64,000 nt of DNA from Segatella albensis DSM 11370 = JCM 12258 (GCF_000426565.1 NZ_AUFP01000002.1:186001-250000), one strand, 5' to 3'. Counted from the first letter of the stretch, positions 9,273 to 18,380 are shown. Made by a program: numbers and translations. The notes: a model not told the origin generated them from the sequence alone.

Positions 9273-10634
9273 ATGGAAAATATCAGCTTAGACATCACAA
9301 AGGCAGCCCAGTTCCTTAATGCTGGCACCGTTGAAGCGTATGAATCAAAAGTAAATGCTGCTCAGGAAGCTTTGGAAAATGGCACCTGTGCAGGTAACGA
9401 TTTCCTAGGATGGCTTCACTTACCATCTTCTATCACCCCAGAGTTCCTCGATGAGATTCAGGCTTGTGCCAACACTCTTCGTGAGAAATGCGAGGTTGTA
9501 GTTGTTGCAGGTATTGGTGGTAGTTATCTTGGTGCCCGTGCCGTAATCGAAGCACTTAGCAATGCTTTTGCTTGGCTCGTTAACGATGACACAAAGAACC
9601 CTACGATCCTATTCGCAGGAAACAACATCGGTGAGGATTACCTAGCAGAACTCACAGAGTACCTCAAGAACAAGAAGTTTGGTGTTATCAACATTTCTAA
9701 GTCTGGTACCACTACAGAGACTGCCCTCACATTCCGTTTACTCAAGAAGCAGTGCGAGGCTCAGCGTGGCAAGGCAGAGGCTAAGGATGTTATCGTTGCT
9801 GTGACCGATGCCAAGAAGGGTGCTGCTCGTACTTGTGCTGACAAGGAAGGTTACAAGAGTTTCATCATTCCAGACAATGTTGGTGGTCGTTTCTCTGTTC
9901 TTACTCCGGTAGGTTTGTTACCAATCGCTTGCGCTGGTTTCGATGTTAAGGCTCTCGTTAAGGGTGCTGCCGACATGGAGAAGCAGTGTGGCAAGGACGT
10001 AGCTTTCGCTGAGAACCCAGCTGCTCTGTATGCTGCTGTTCGTCAGGGCTTGTACACACAGGCTGGCAAGAAGATTGAGATCGTTGCCAACTTCCAGCCA
10101 AAACTTCACTACTTCGCTGAATGGTGGAAGCAGCTTTATGGTGAGAGCGAGGGTAAGGACTTGAAGGGTATCTTCCCTGCAGCTTGCGACTTCACTACCG
10201 ACCTTCACTCTATGGGTCAGTGGATTCAGGAAGGTGAGCGTTCTATCTTCGAGACCGTTATCTCTGTAGAGAAGCCAAACCGCGAACTTGACTTTCCACA
10301 CGATGAGGAAAACCTTGACGGTTTGAACTTCCTTGCCGGCAAGCGCGTAGACGATGTCAACAAGATGGCAGAGCTTGGTACTCGTTTGGCTCACGTAGAT
10401 GGTGGTGTTCCTAACATCCGCATCAGCGTTCCATCACTCAACGAGTATTACCTCGGTCAGCTCATCTACTTCTTCGAGAAAGCTTGTGGTATCAGCGGTC
10501 TCCTTGAGGAAGTTAACCCATTCAACCAGCCAGGTGTAGAGGCTTACAAGAAGAACATGTTCGCTCTTCTCAACAAACCTGGTTATGAGGCTGAAAGCAA
10601 AGCTATTCAGGAGCGTCTTGCTAAAGAGAAGTAA
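9273..10634 (+). CDS. pgi: Glucose-6-phosphate isomerase
   Basis: Interconverts glucose 6-phosphate and fructose 6-phosphate in glycolysis. At 453 residues it is the short bacterial form, not the ~550-residue enterobacterial form. The sugar-phosphate-binding SIS folds are visible as [12 protein letters not shown] (about residues 81-92) and [13 protein letters not shown] (about 144-156). A second signature, [16 protein letters not shown], follows near 210. Base composition is slightly richer in GC than neighbouring genes, as expected of a highly expressed gene. The HAD phosphatase starts 2 bases after its stop. Confidence 0.96.
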   Translation: MENISLDITKAAQFLNAGTVEAYESKVNAAQEALENGTCAGNDFLGWLHLPSSITPEFLDEIQACANTLREKCEVVVVAGIGGSYLGARAVIEALSNAFAWLVNDDTKNPTILFAGNNIGEDYLAELTEYLKNKKFGVINISKSGTTTETALTFRLLKKQCEAQRGKAEAKDVIVAVTDAKKGAARTCADKEGYKSFIIPDNVGGRFSVLTPVGLLPIACAGFDVKALVKGAADMEKQCGKDVAFAENPAALYAAVRQGLYTQAGKKIEIVANFQPKLHYFAEWWKQLYGESEGKDLKGIFPAACDFTTDLHSMGQWIQEGERSIFETVISVEKPNRELDFPHDEENLDGLNFLAGKRVDDVNKMAELGTRLAHVDGGVPNIRISVPSLNEYYLGQLIYFFEKACGISGLLEEVNPFNQPGVEAYKKNMFALLNKPGYEAESKAIQERLAKEK

Positions 10635-10636
10635 TA

Positions 10637-11368
10637 ATGATAGAAGCAATTCTAAAATATAAAGGTAAAAACGGCTTTGGGGAATTTTGCCCCAAAGCCG
10701 TTCTCTTTGATATGGACGGAGTGTTGTATAACTCCATGCCCAACCATGCTGTTGCTTGGGAAGAGTCGATGAAGAAATTCGGCATCGCGATGACCAAGGC
10801 TGATGCTTACGCGACTGAAGGTGCAAGAGGTATCGATACGATCCGTCATTTTGTAAAGAAACAGAAAGGAATAGACATCTCGTTCGAAGAGGCCCAGAAG
10901 ATGTATGACGAGAAAACACGCATCTTCCACAGTATGCCTGAAGCTCCTATCTTTGATGGTGTCCTCGACATCATGGAGAAGATCCATCAGGCAGGAATGA
11001 GTGTGAATGTCGTTACCGGTAGTGGTCAGCGTCCACTTATCGCAAGACTGCTCAACGACTTCGGTAAATATCTCGACGAGAATCATATCACAACAGCATA
11101 CGATGTGAAACGAGGAAAACCCAATCCCGACCCATATCTTGCCGGACTACAGAAAGCAGGAAATCTAAAGCCATGGGAGGGAATCGTTGTCGAGAATGCT
11201 CCACTGGGCGTTCGTGCAGGAGTAGCAGCCAAGATATTTACCGTAGCCATCAACAGCGGTCCGTTACCAGACGAAGCGCTTAGTTCGTTGGGAGCAGACG
11301 TACTCTATCATCAGATGACAGAGTTTGTAGAAGACTGGGATATACTTTTCGAATCATCAACACTATAA
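10637..11368 (+). CDS. HAD-superfamily phosphatase, beta-phosphoglucomutase-like
   Basis: Haloacid-dehalogenase family protein of 243 residues. Motif I is FDMDGVLYNSMP (about residues 24-35, Asp nucleophile and acid), motif II is VVTGSG, motif III Lys is in KRGKPNPDPY, and motif IV is near VENAPLGVRAG. A helical cap lies between motifs I and II, as in subclass I members such as beta-phosphoglucomutase and small sugar-phosphate phosphatases. The exact substrate cannot be read from the sequence. It follows pgi by 2 bases, which hints at a hexose-phosphate or glycolytic repair role. Confidence 0.85.
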   Translation: MIEAILKYKGKNGFGEFCPKAVLFDMDGVLYNSMPNHAVAWEESMKKFGIAMTKADAYATEGARGIDTIRHFVKKQKGIDISFEEAQKMYDEKTRIFHSMPEAPIFDGVLDIMEKIHQAGMSVNVVTGSGQRPLIARLLNDFGKYLDENHITTAYDVKRGKPNPDPYLAGLQKAGNLKPWEGIVVENAPLGVRAGVAAKIFTVAINSGPLPDEALSSLGADVLYHQMTEFVEDWDILFESSTL

Positions 11369-11369
11369 T

Positions 11370-11642
11370 ATGAAAACAAAGCACATATTTTATCAGCCTC
11401 AGGGTGTATGCTCACAAATGATTGATGTGACAGCCGACGAGAATGATGTTATTCTACAAGTGATGTTCCTTGGAGGATGCAACGGAAACCTTCAGGGAGT
11501 AAGCAAACTTGTCACTGGTCAGAAGATTGACGATGTGATTGCAAAAATCGATGGCATACGTTGTGGAAACAAGTCAACCTCTTGTCCTGACCAACTATGC
11601 AGAGCCCTTGAAAAACTAAAAGAGGCTCCTCTGGAAGACTAA
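11370..11642 (+). CDS. TSCPD domain protein (TIGR03905-type), unknown function
   Basis: A 90-residue protein that is almost entirely a TSCPD domain, named for the motif seen here as STSCPDQLC near residues 70-78. The domain is also found at the C-terminus of some class II ribonucleotide reductases, where the cysteines are thought to bind metal. Other cysteines sit at CSQM near residue 15 and GGCNGN near 36. It begins one base after the HAD gene stop and sits upstream of tex. No biochemical role is established for stand-alone members. Confidence 0.8.
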   Translation: MKTKHIFYQPQGVCSQMIDVTADENDVILQVMFLGGCNGNLQGVSKLVTGQKIDDVIAKIDGIRCGNKSTSCPDQLCRALEKLKEAPLED

Positions 11643-11667
11643 GTAGGCAACCCATGAAAAAGAAGAT

Positions 11668-13770
11668 ATGAACCTATTTACACACAAGATATCAGAAGAA
11701 CTATCATTGCCTGTCCACTCGGTAGATGCTGTGCTCTCTCTCCTTGATGAGGGAGCTACAATTCCCTTCATTGCCCGTTATCGCAAGGAGCGTACCGGCA
11801 ACATGGATGAGGTGGAGATTGCAAAGATCTCTGAGATGAGTGACAAACTCAAAGAACTTGCGAAACGCAAGGATACGATCCTAAAACAGATTGAAGAGCA
11901 AGGAAAGCTCACCGATGAACTGAAGAAACGTATCGAGACATGCTGGGAAGGTAATGTACTGGAAGATATTTACCTACCCTATAAACCTAAACGCAGAACT
12001 CGTGCCCAGATAGCCCGCGAACATGGCTTGGAACCTCTCGCAACAATGATTATGCTCGGACAGGTACGCAACGTGGAAGATGCCGCACACCGATTTGTAA
12101 AAGGTGACGTGAAGAGCATAGAAGATGCTATCCATGATGCAGAGGATATCATTGCCGAGATGATAAGCGAAGACGAACGGGTACGCCAAGGCGTACGTGC
12201 CATATATCGCAGAGAAGCCTATATCACCTCGAAGGTCATCACAAAGATGAAAGATGATGAGAAAGCACAGAAATACAGCGACTACTTTGATTGGAGCGAA
12301 CCGCTGAAGCGTTGTACATCCCACCGTCTGCTTGCTATGCGCAGAGGTGAGAGCGAAGGAATCCTCCGTGTCTCGATCGCTGCCGATGACGAGGTATGTA
12401 CCGACAGAATCAAAAGAAACTACAGATATAATAAATATGTGAATGAGGCCATAGAAGATGCTTTCAAGCGACTGATCAAACCTTCTATGGAAACAGAATT
12501 TGCATCCGCAAGTAAGGAAAAGGCAGACGAAGAAGCTATTGCTGTGTTTACAGAAAACCTTACCCAGCTATTGCTTGCTGCTCCTCTCGGACAAAAGCGC
12601 GTATTGGGCGTTGACCCCGGAATCCGTACAGGCTGTAAGATTGTTTGTCTGGATGCACAAGGCAACTTGCTGCATCACGAAGTGGCACATATCGCTCGTG
12701 AAGCAGAGAAAGCAGGTAAGCAACTTATCCAACTTGTGAAAGACTACAAGATAGAAGCCATTGCCATCGGAAATGGTACTTATTCGAGAGAGTCGTCAGA
12801 CTTCATACACACTCTCCGATTCGACCACGATGTGCAGATCTTCGTGGTTTCAGAAGATGGTGCCTCTGTATATTCGGCCTCAGAAACAGCCCGTGAGGAA
12901 TTTCCTGATGAGGATGTCACCGTCCGTGGAGCGGTAAGTATTGCCCGCCGACTTATGGACCCTCTTGCTGAGTTGGTGAAGATAGATCCTAAGAGCATTG
13001 GTGTGGGGCAATATCAGCATGATGTAAACCAAAACGCACTGAAGAAATCTCTCGACACAACAGTTGAGTTATGCGTAAACTCTGTTGGTGTCAACGTGAA
13101 TACTGCCAGCAAGCATCTGCTTACCTATGTCAGTGGTCTCGGTCCTGCCCTCGCAAAGAATATCGTTGATTACAGAAAGGAGAATGGCCCTTTCACGTCT
13201 CGTGCACAACTGAAAAAGGTACCACGACTGGGAGCGACGGCATTCGAGCAATGTGCGGGATTCCTTCGTATTCCCGGAGCAAGAAATCCGCTCGACAATT
13301 CTGCCGTGCATCCTGAGAGCTACAAGGTAGTGGAACAGATGGCCAAAGACTGTAACTGTAAAGTGGCAGACCTGATTACCAATGCTGACGAGCGAAAGAA
13401 GATAGATATCAAACGCTATGTTACCGACACCATCGGTATACCGACGCTTCAGGATATTCTTAAAGAGTTGGAAAAGCCCGGACTAGACCCTCGTGACAAG
13501 ATTGAGGTGTTTGAGTTTGCCAAGAACGTACATACCCCCGACGACTTAATACCGGGCATGGAACTTCCTGGTATCGTAACCAACATCACCAATTTTGGTG
13601 CTTTTGTCGACATCGGTGTTCATCAAGATGGATTAGTTCATATCAGTCAATTGTCCGACCGGTATGTTAAAGATCCAACCGAGGTGGTGAAACTTCATCA
13701 GCACGTCAAAGTGAAAGTGCTGGAGGTAGACAATCGCCGTCATCGCATCAGTCTATCGATGCGCTCATAA
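11668..13770 (+). CDS. tex: Tex-family RNA-binding transcription accessory protein
   Basis: Nucleic-acid-binding protein of 700 residues related to Pseudomonas Tex and eukaryotic Spt6. Domains in order are: N-terminal helical Tex region with FIARYRKERTGNMDE (about residues 34-48), a YqgF/RNase-H-like domain beginning GVDPGIRTGCKIV (about 314-326), a helix-hairpin-helix pair around YVSGLGPALAKNIV and VPRLGATAFEQ, and a C-terminal S1 domain with TNITNFGAFVDIGVHQDG (from about 634). Length is slightly below the usual 720-780. It is the last gene of the plus-strand run starting at lysS, and a repeat cluster follows 24 bases after its stop. Confidence 0.95.
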   Translation: MNLFTHKISEELSLPVHSVDAVLSLLDEGATIPFIARYRKERTGNMDEVEIAKISEMSDKLKELAKRKDTILKQIEEQGKLTDELKKRIETCWEGNVLEDIYLPYKPKRRTRAQIAREHGLEPLATMIMLGQVRNVEDAAHRFVKGDVKSIEDAIHDAEDIIAEMISEDERVRQGVRAIYRREAYITSKVITKMKDDEKAQKYSDYFDWSEPLKRCTSHRLLAMRRGESEGILRVSIAADDEVCTDRIKRNYRYNKYVNEAIEDAFKRLIKPSMETEFASASKEKADEEAIAVFTENLTQLLLAAPLGQKRVLGVDPGIRTGCKIVCLDAQGNLLHHEVAHIAREAEKAGKQLIQLVKDYKIEAIAIGNGTYSRESSDFIHTLRFDHDVQIFVVSEDGASVYSASETAREEFPDEDVTVRGAVSIARRLMDPLAELVKIDPKSIGVGQYQHDVNQNALKKSLDTTVELCVNSVGVNVNTASKHLLTYVSGLGPALAKNIVDYRKENGPFTSRAQLKKVPRLGATAFEQCAGFLRIPGARNPLDNSAVHPESYKVVEQMAKDCNCKVADLITNADERKKIDIKRYVTDTIGIPTLQDILKELEKPGLDPRDKIEVFEFAKNVHTPDDLIPGMELPGIVTNITNFGAFVDIGVHQDGLVHISQLSDRYVKDPTEVVKLHQHVKVKVLEVDNRRHRISLSMRS

Positions 13771-13794
13771 AAGTAATATCAACTCTGCAAAAAA

Positions 13795-13890
13795 ACGCAG
13801 TTAACTTCATCAGCTTACGAAGTTAACTGCGTAGGCTTACGTGAATAGGTATATCGGCTTACGAAGTTAACTGCGTAAAACGATATACCT
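13795..13890. repeat. Intergenic palindrome and 22-bp periodic repeat cluster
   Basis: ACGCAGTTAACTTC (13795-13808) and GAAGTTAACTGCGT (13819-13832) are perfect 14-base inverted repeats with a 10-base loop. The heptamer GCTTACG recurs at 13813, 13835 and 13857, exactly 22 bases apart. Units one and three agree over 20 bases (13813-13832 and 13857-13876). A second perfect inverted pair, AGGTATATCG (13847-13856) and CGATATACCT (13881-13890), flanks unit three. The cluster lies between convergent genes. There is no T-tract, so it is not a standard terminator. A related palindrome is at 43033-43069. Confidence 0.85.
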
Positions 13891-14160
13891 GCATATACTA
13901 ATAACCTTACAAGAGAAAACACAGCAACTATCTATTAGTCAACAAGTTACGCTTCACTCAAAAATCATTCCGTCTTTAATCCTTAATTCGCGAATTATGA
14001 GCACCCTTTCTAAGGATGAAAATCATACAATTCTAAAGTTGTTGCATTATTAACTTGAATTTAGGTATTTGTTTGTGGTTATCCAAATATACAAAATGAT
14101 CAGTGGTTTTCTTCTTTTAATCTCAAATTATCTTTCAACACTCCTTTTTCCGAATGAGCC
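13891..14160. other. Non-coding AT-rich spacer
   Basis: No convincing gene. The one notable feature is a perfect 14-base palindrome TAATTCGCGAATTA at 13984-13997. A minus-strand -7-like TATATTTG is present near 14090, without a clear -33 box or an ORF behind it. Confidence 0.5.
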
Positions 14161-14814
14161 TTATTTTTTGCTTGGAGAAGCTATCTTATTTCCTTCATTC
14201 CATGCTCCGGCGACTTTGTCTCCTACGGCGCGATAAGACATTGAAGAAGCATCGAAAACGACAGGTTGTAATTTATCAAGGTCAACGCGACCATTGGTAA
14301 GCACGCTATCATCGGCACTCATATTGATGACCTCACCAACAACTCTCGTTTCATTGAGACTCGTCTTCGTCATCTCGATAACCTTACACTCCAGAGTAAG
14401 CGGATATTCATTGATAATAGGAGCATCGACATTAGGACTCTTGGTCACCGTGAAACCGGCCTTCTTCACTTTATCCGGAACATCTTTGGCTGAAACCATA
14501 CCAAAATAATCTGACTCGGCAATATGTTTCTGGTCGGCAAAACTTACCGTAAAGGCTTTCTTTAGTTGCAGATTCTCCGTGGTCTTATGGGCTGAGAGGT
14601 TGAAACAGATATGGCGGGGACCACACTGTCCACCCCATGCCGCCATCATCACATCGGGATTTTCATTCTGGTCATACGTCGCAATCATAATGGCTGGCAT
14701 CGGAGTTATCAAGGCTTCTTGATTGAAATTCGTTCTACCATCCACATTCTTCACTTCTTGTGCACTAGCTGTCATACTAACAAGAATCATCAAGGTTATA
14801 AAAAATTTCTTCAT
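14161..14814 (-). CDS. Exported flavin-reductase-like (FMN-binding split barrel) protein
   Basis: A 217-residue protein with a signal peptide (MKKFFITLMILVSMTASAQ) followed by a flavin reductase-like split-barrel domain. The PMPAIMIATYDQNENPD strand, the GGQCGPRHICFNLS turn and the NEYPLTLECKVIE segment are typical of the flavoredoxin/DUF group that binds FMN. ATG at 14814 was chosen because the next in-frame upstream start is a TTG only two codons earlier, and the signal peptide begins at this Met. Most relatives are cytoplasmic, so export is unusual. A -7-like box TATCTTTG lies on the minus strand at 14852-14859. Confidence 0.8.
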   Translation of the reverse strand: MKKFFITLMILVSMTASAQEVKNVDGRTNFNQEALITPMPAIMIATYDQNENPDVMMAAWGGQCGPRHICFNLSAHKTTENLQLKKAFTVSFADQKHIAESDYFGMVSAKDVPDKVKKAGFTVTKSPNVDAPIINEYPLTLECKVIEMTKTSLNETRVVGEVINMSADDSVLTNGRVDLDKLQPVVFDASSMSYRAVGDKVAGAWNEGNKIASPSKK

Positions 14815-14867
14815 CGTCAATTCATTAGATTAAGTTATGTTCTTTCCTGTGCAAAGATAATTAAAAG

Positions 14868-14899
14868 TTTGGAAACTACATTTATTTTTGCTACCTTTG
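14868..14899 (+). promoter_or_regulatory. Bacteroidota promoter of rmuC
   Basis: TTTG at 14868-14871 and TACCTTTG at 14892-14899 with a 20-base spacer match the -33/-7 consensus. The promoter overlaps an upstream in-frame TTG, which argues that translation starts at the later ATG (14936). Confidence 0.8.
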
Positions 14900-14935
14900 C
14901 TCGATAATAAAGAACACATTATTGTAATATCTATT

Positions 14936-16351
14936 ATGACAGAAATCATCATAGCATTCGTTGCCGTCCTGGCTGGCTTGATCGCAGGACTTCTCATTGG
15001 AAATATGCAGAAGAAAGAGATGTTCGCTATGCAGAAGCAATCATCGGATACGGAAAAAGAAAATCAAAAGAAATCATATGATCAAATCATCGAGAGCTTG
15101 AAAATCTCGCATGCCTCTGAAATCGAAACTATCAACAGGGAACATGCCAAACAGATTGCTGCACAAAAGGAGCAGGTGGTAAAGGAACGGGAATATGCTC
15201 AACAGATGATAAATGCTGCTAATGAGAATCTGGCAAAGGAAAAGGAAAACGAAGCTGCTCTAAGAGAGGAAAACAATAAACAGTGGACTGAGAAACTGGA
15301 GACGCTGAAACAGAGTATCCTAAAGATGACAATGGATCAGTTGGCTTCTAAACAGAATGATTTGCAGGAAAACAATAAAGCGCAGATCAGTGATTTGCTG
15401 AAACCTATCAAGGAGCAGTTTAATGATTTCAAGAAATCTGTAGATGATAGCAAGACGCAGAATGAACTGAACAAGGAGCAAATTAGGGAGACTTTTAAAT
15501 CGACAATGGATTTGTTCCAACAGGCTCAGGATATTGCGGTAAAGACTCTCAAGGAACAAACGGAAAAGATTGGTAATGATGCCAGCAATCTGACAAAGGC
15601 CTTGAAGGGCGAAAGTAAGACGCAGGGTGACTGGGGAGAGATGGTGCTACAGACTATTCTCGAAAACAGTGGTCTGCATAAGGATGAGGAATACTTTGTA
15701 CAGGAGAATGTGAAGGATGAAAATGGTAACAACTATCGTCCTGACATCATCGTGAAGATTCCTAATGATAAGGGATGTATCGTCATCGACTCTAAGGTTT
15801 CTCTTACTGCATACTCTAATGCTATCGCTGAAGATGACGAGATCTTACAGGAGAAATATCTGAAGGAGCACGTGAGGAGTGTTCGCAAGCATGTGGATGA
15901 ACTGGCTGACAAGCATTATGAGACGATCGTCGACCAGACTATCGGATTCGTTCTGATGTTCATTCCTAACGAATATAGTTATATCGTAGCCATGAAGCAG
16001 GATCCGCAACTGAACCTCTATGCTTACAAGAAGAAAATCGTCATCATATCACCAAGCAATCTGCTGATGGCTCTGCAACTGGTCTACAATCTATGGCAGA
16101 CGGATAAGCAGAATAAGAATGTGGAGAAAATCGTGAAGACGGCTGCCGATTTATATGATAAGGTAGTCGGTTTTACAGATACCTTCGAAAACATCGGGGA
16201 ACAGATAGAAAAAGTAAACAAGTCTTTTGAGAAAGCTAAAGGACAGTTGTTTACCGGAAAGGGTAATGTGCTGGGGCGTGTGGAGAAACTCAAAGAAATG
16301 GGGGTAAACCCGAAACGCTCGCGCAAGGCTCTTCCTGATGAGGAGGAATGA
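14936..16351 (+). CDS. rmuC: RmuC family DNA recombination/nuclease-like protein
   Basis: Membrane-anchored protein of 471 residues. An N-terminal hydrophobic helix (residues ~2-24) is followed by a long coiled coil (about 30-215, rich in Glu, Lys, Gln), then the conserved RmuC domain with TQGDWGEMVLQTILENSGL, PDIIVKIP and the VIDSKVSLTAY motif resembling a PD-(D/E)xK nuclease core. RmuC limits inversion recombination in Escherichia coli, and its biochemical activity is still poorly defined. The start is ATG at 14936. A 16-codon-longer TTG start would fall inside the promoter. It ends 3 bases before the stop of the convergent HD gene. Confidence 0.93.
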   Translation: MTEIIIAFVAVLAGLIAGLLIGNMQKKEMFAMQKQSSDTEKENQKKSYDQIIESLKISHASEIETINREHAKQIAAQKEQVVKEREYAQQMINAANENLAKEKENEAALREENNKQWTEKLETLKQSILKMTMDQLASKQNDLQENNKAQISDLLKPIKEQFNDFKKSVDDSKTQNELNKEQIRETFKSTMDLFQQAQDIAVKTLKEQTEKIGNDASNLTKALKGESKTQGDWGEMVLQTILENSGLHKDEEYFVQENVKDENGNNYRPDIIVKIPNDKGCIVIDSKVSLTAYSNAIAEDDEILQEKYLKEHVRSVRKHVDELADKHYETIVDQTIGFVLMFIPNEYSYIVAMKQDPQLNLYAYKKKIVIISPSNLLMALQLVYNLWQTDKQNKNVEKIVKTAADLYDKVVGFTDTFENIGEQIEKVNKSFEKAKGQLFTGKGNVLGRVEKLKEMGVNPKRSRKALPDEEE

Positions 16352-16354
16352 TGG

Positions 16355-17029
16355 CTATTCGCCTCTTTTCATTCTCTCCGCAAAAGGTCGGGTGACTTCC
16401 ATGACTTTCTTCATGGTTTCCTCGTCGATGGTGTCCTTGACTAATTGCTGGGCAAAAGGCATCAAAGAACGGGATTGCTCTGAACGCAGAAACTTAGGAG
16501 CTAATCCCCATGGCCCTAAGCGATAGCGATCAAGTGCATCGGCATCCTTGAAAGAATGATATACTTCTAACCATCCTTCTGTATCGTCACTCTTTTCGCC
16601 TTCACTGGCTAATGAATGCTTGGGAGCTTCCTTACGGATATATTCCTCACCTTGTGCATCATCGCGATCATGATACTTGATGGTGGCATATACTTCGGGA
16701 AGGTATTTGATGTTGTGTGCATCACAAAATTCACGATAGTATTCTGCTGCACGGTCGCCATGTCCTTGATCGAGATAGTTGTCCTTGCGACGGGTATCAT
16801 GAAAGATTGATGCGTGCGATAAGGCTATCATACTGCGCAACTTGAGTTCGCGCAAATCACCTAACTTCAAAGCTAGAAGGAGCACACGCTCGCAATGACT
16901 TTCTGTATGAATGTCGATACCGTCTGTCAACTGCCAGAACTCTATCTGTTCTTGCATCATCTGACGATAATAACGAAACATGGATGCTACTTGCCCTTCT
17001 TGGGCTTCAAGGATTTCATCGCTTATCAT
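16355..17029 (-). CDS. HD-domain phosphohydrolase-like protein
   Basis: A 224-residue protein carrying an HD metal-dependent phosphohydrolase domain. Visible ligands are His in TESHCERVLLLALKLGD (about residue 43), the HD pair in ASIFHDTRRKD (about 76-77), and His in GHGDRAAEYYREF. The rest of the protein is helical with no second domain. The substrate is unknown; relatives include nucleotide phosphatases and uncharacterised yfbR/yedJ-like proteins. Its start overlaps the end of the small coiled-coil gene by 14 bases, and mnmA lies upstream of that, so the three are probably one transcript. Confidence 0.8.
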   Translation of the reverse strand: MISDEILEAQEGQVASMFRYYRQMMQEQIEFWQLTDGIDIHTESHCERVLLLALKLGDLRELKLRSMIALSHASIFHDTRRKDNYLDQGHGDRAAEYYREFCDAHNIKYLPEVYATIKYHDRDDAQGEEYIRKEAPKHSLASEGEKSDDTEGWLEVYHSFKDADALDRYRLGPWGLAPKFLRSEQSRSLMPFAQQLVKDTIDEETMKKVMEVTRPFAERMKRGE

Positions 17030-17282
17030 GACTTTTCTTTACTTCCTTTATCATTTCCATACGCTCCAGATAGAGTGGACGGTATTTGTCTATCATTGCC
17101 TGTAATGATTTGCTGCGACTATCCAACTGTGCATATTCGTCACTATCTGTAGCCTCAGCTTTCTTAAGGTCCAGCATTCGAGAAATCATAAACTTCTGCT
17201 GATTCTCGGCTGCTATCAACTGTTCGCCTAATTTCTGTGTGGACTCTAAAAAGGCGAGTGCTTTATCTATATGATCTGCCAT
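17016..17282 (-). CDS. Small coiled-coil protein, function unknown
   Basis: An 88-residue, highly charged helical protein starting MADHIDKALAFLES. It contains long heptad-like stretches (about residues 5-40 and 50-85) with no cysteines, no hydrophobic segment and no family I can name. The ATG at 17282 is chosen because it lies 11 bases from the mnmA stop and the protein stays coherent from there; the longer reading frame upstream is only antisense-frame shadow inside mnmA. It overlaps the following HD hydrolase gene by 14 bases in another frame. Position suggests an accessory partner for either neighbour. Confidence 0.65.
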   Translation of the reverse strand: MADHIDKALAFLESTQKLGEQLIAAENQQKFMISRMLDLKKAEATDSDEYAQLDSRSKSLQAMIDKYRPLYLERMEMIKEVKKSHDKR

Positions 17283-17292
17283 ATTACTTTCG

Positions 17293-18375
17293 TTAAACTG
17301 TGATTTCGCCCGAACCATAACATTTGTAGTGTTCTTCATCATAAATGACGCAGAACTGACCAGGAGCAACTCCATGAATTTTCTCATCACTATGGATGAT
17401 ATATACATCTCCATCTCGTTCAAGAGATGCAGGATGATATTCCGGGGTGTGACGAATCTTGAAGGTGACACGCTTTGGAAGATCTACGATGCCTTCGGTA
17501 AGGTAATCGAAGCCATGCATCTTGAAGTCTTTCTTATATGCTGTCTCCGGATCGTAACCATGACTGACATAGAGTATATTCTGGGCTACATCTTTCTTAA
17601 CAACGAACCAAGGGCCTCCTCCTAATCCTAAGCCTTTACGCTGTCCTATGGTATGGAACCACAGACCTTTATGTTCGCCTATTTTCTTACCTGTTTCCAG
17701 TTCGATAACATCACCGATCTGTTCTCCCAAATATCTACGAACATATTCATTATAGTCGATATTCCCGAGGAAACAGATTCCCTGACTGTCCTTACGCTTG
17801 GCATTGATGAGTTTCTCACGTTCTGCGATCTCGCGTACTTCGTTCTTCTGATAATGACCTATCGGGAACAGGGCTTTCTTTAGTTGCCATTGGAAGATCT
17901 GAGCAAGAAAGTCGGTCTGGTCCTTTACTGGGTCAGGACTGGTGCAAAGCCACTTCTTGCCATCGATAATATCTGTCTGTGCATAATGACCGGTAGCGAT
18001 ATAGTCATAGTTATGCCCCATCTTTTCATCAAAGGCACCAAACTTGATCAGTCGATTACACATCACATCGGGATTTGGGGTAAAGCCTGCCTTTACCTTA
18101 TCCATCGTGTATTTGGTGACCTGATTCCAATATTCGGCATGACAATCGATGACTTGTAGCTTACATCCAAAACGATGTGCTACAGCTGTCGCCATCTCCA
18201 AGTCTTCTTCGCTAGAACAATCCCACTCTTCTTTCTCTTCAGGACCAATCTTAATATAGAAGCAATCCGGATGCATACCATGACTAGCAAACTCCCAGAC
18301 TACAACCGAAGAATCAACACCGCCCGACAATAAAACGGCAATACGTTTATCTTTTAGATCTTCATAATTTATCAT
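17293..18375 (-). CDS. mnmA: tRNA-specific 2-thiouridylase MnmA
   Basis: Adds sulfur to U34 of tRNA-Lys, -Glu and -Gln. The 360-residue protein has the PP-loop (ALLSGGVDSSVV-like, residues ~14-22), the catalytic Cys in NPDVMCNRLIKFG (about residue 103), the second Cys in DSQGICFLGNI (about 202), and C-terminal beta-barrel domains. Length matches the family. Upstream is an exact -33/-7 promoter whose -7 box ends only 5 bases before the ATG, so the mRNA is probably leaderless. The next genes, a coiled-coil protein and an HD hydrolase, follow closely on the same strand. Confidence 0.97.
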   Translation of the reverse strand: MINYEDLKDKRIAVLLSGGVDSSVVVWEFASHGMHPDCFYIKIGPEEKEEWDCSSEEDLEMATAVAHRFGCKLQVIDCHAEYWNQVTKYTMDKVKAGFTPNPDVMCNRLIKFGAFDEKMGHNYDYIATGHYAQTDIIDGKKWLCTSPDPVKDQTDFLAQIFQWQLKKALFPIGHYQKNEVREIAEREKLINAKRKDSQGICFLGNIDYNEYVRRYLGEQIGDVIELETGKKIGEHKGLWFHTIGQRKGLGLGGGPWFVVKKDVAQNILYVSHGYDPETAYKKDFKMHGFDYLTEGIVDLPKRVTFKIRHTPEYHPASLERDGDVYIIHSDEKIHGVAPGQFCVIYDEEHYKCYGSGEITV

Positions 18376-18380
18376 GTGTG

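Noticed and set aside
13795..13890. Short CRISPR array
   Set aside because: The 22-base period has no unique spacers of CRISPR length, repeats are only partly identical, and no cas genes are near.
14888..14935. TTG start for RmuC
   Set aside because: The TTG lies within the predicted promoter (14868-14899), so it would not be transcribed; ATG at 14936 gives a proper membrane anchor.
17283..17471. N-terminal extension of the 88-residue coiled-coil protein
   Set aside because: The added part lies inside mnmA in another frame and does not resemble the coiled coil; a good ATG is present at 17282.
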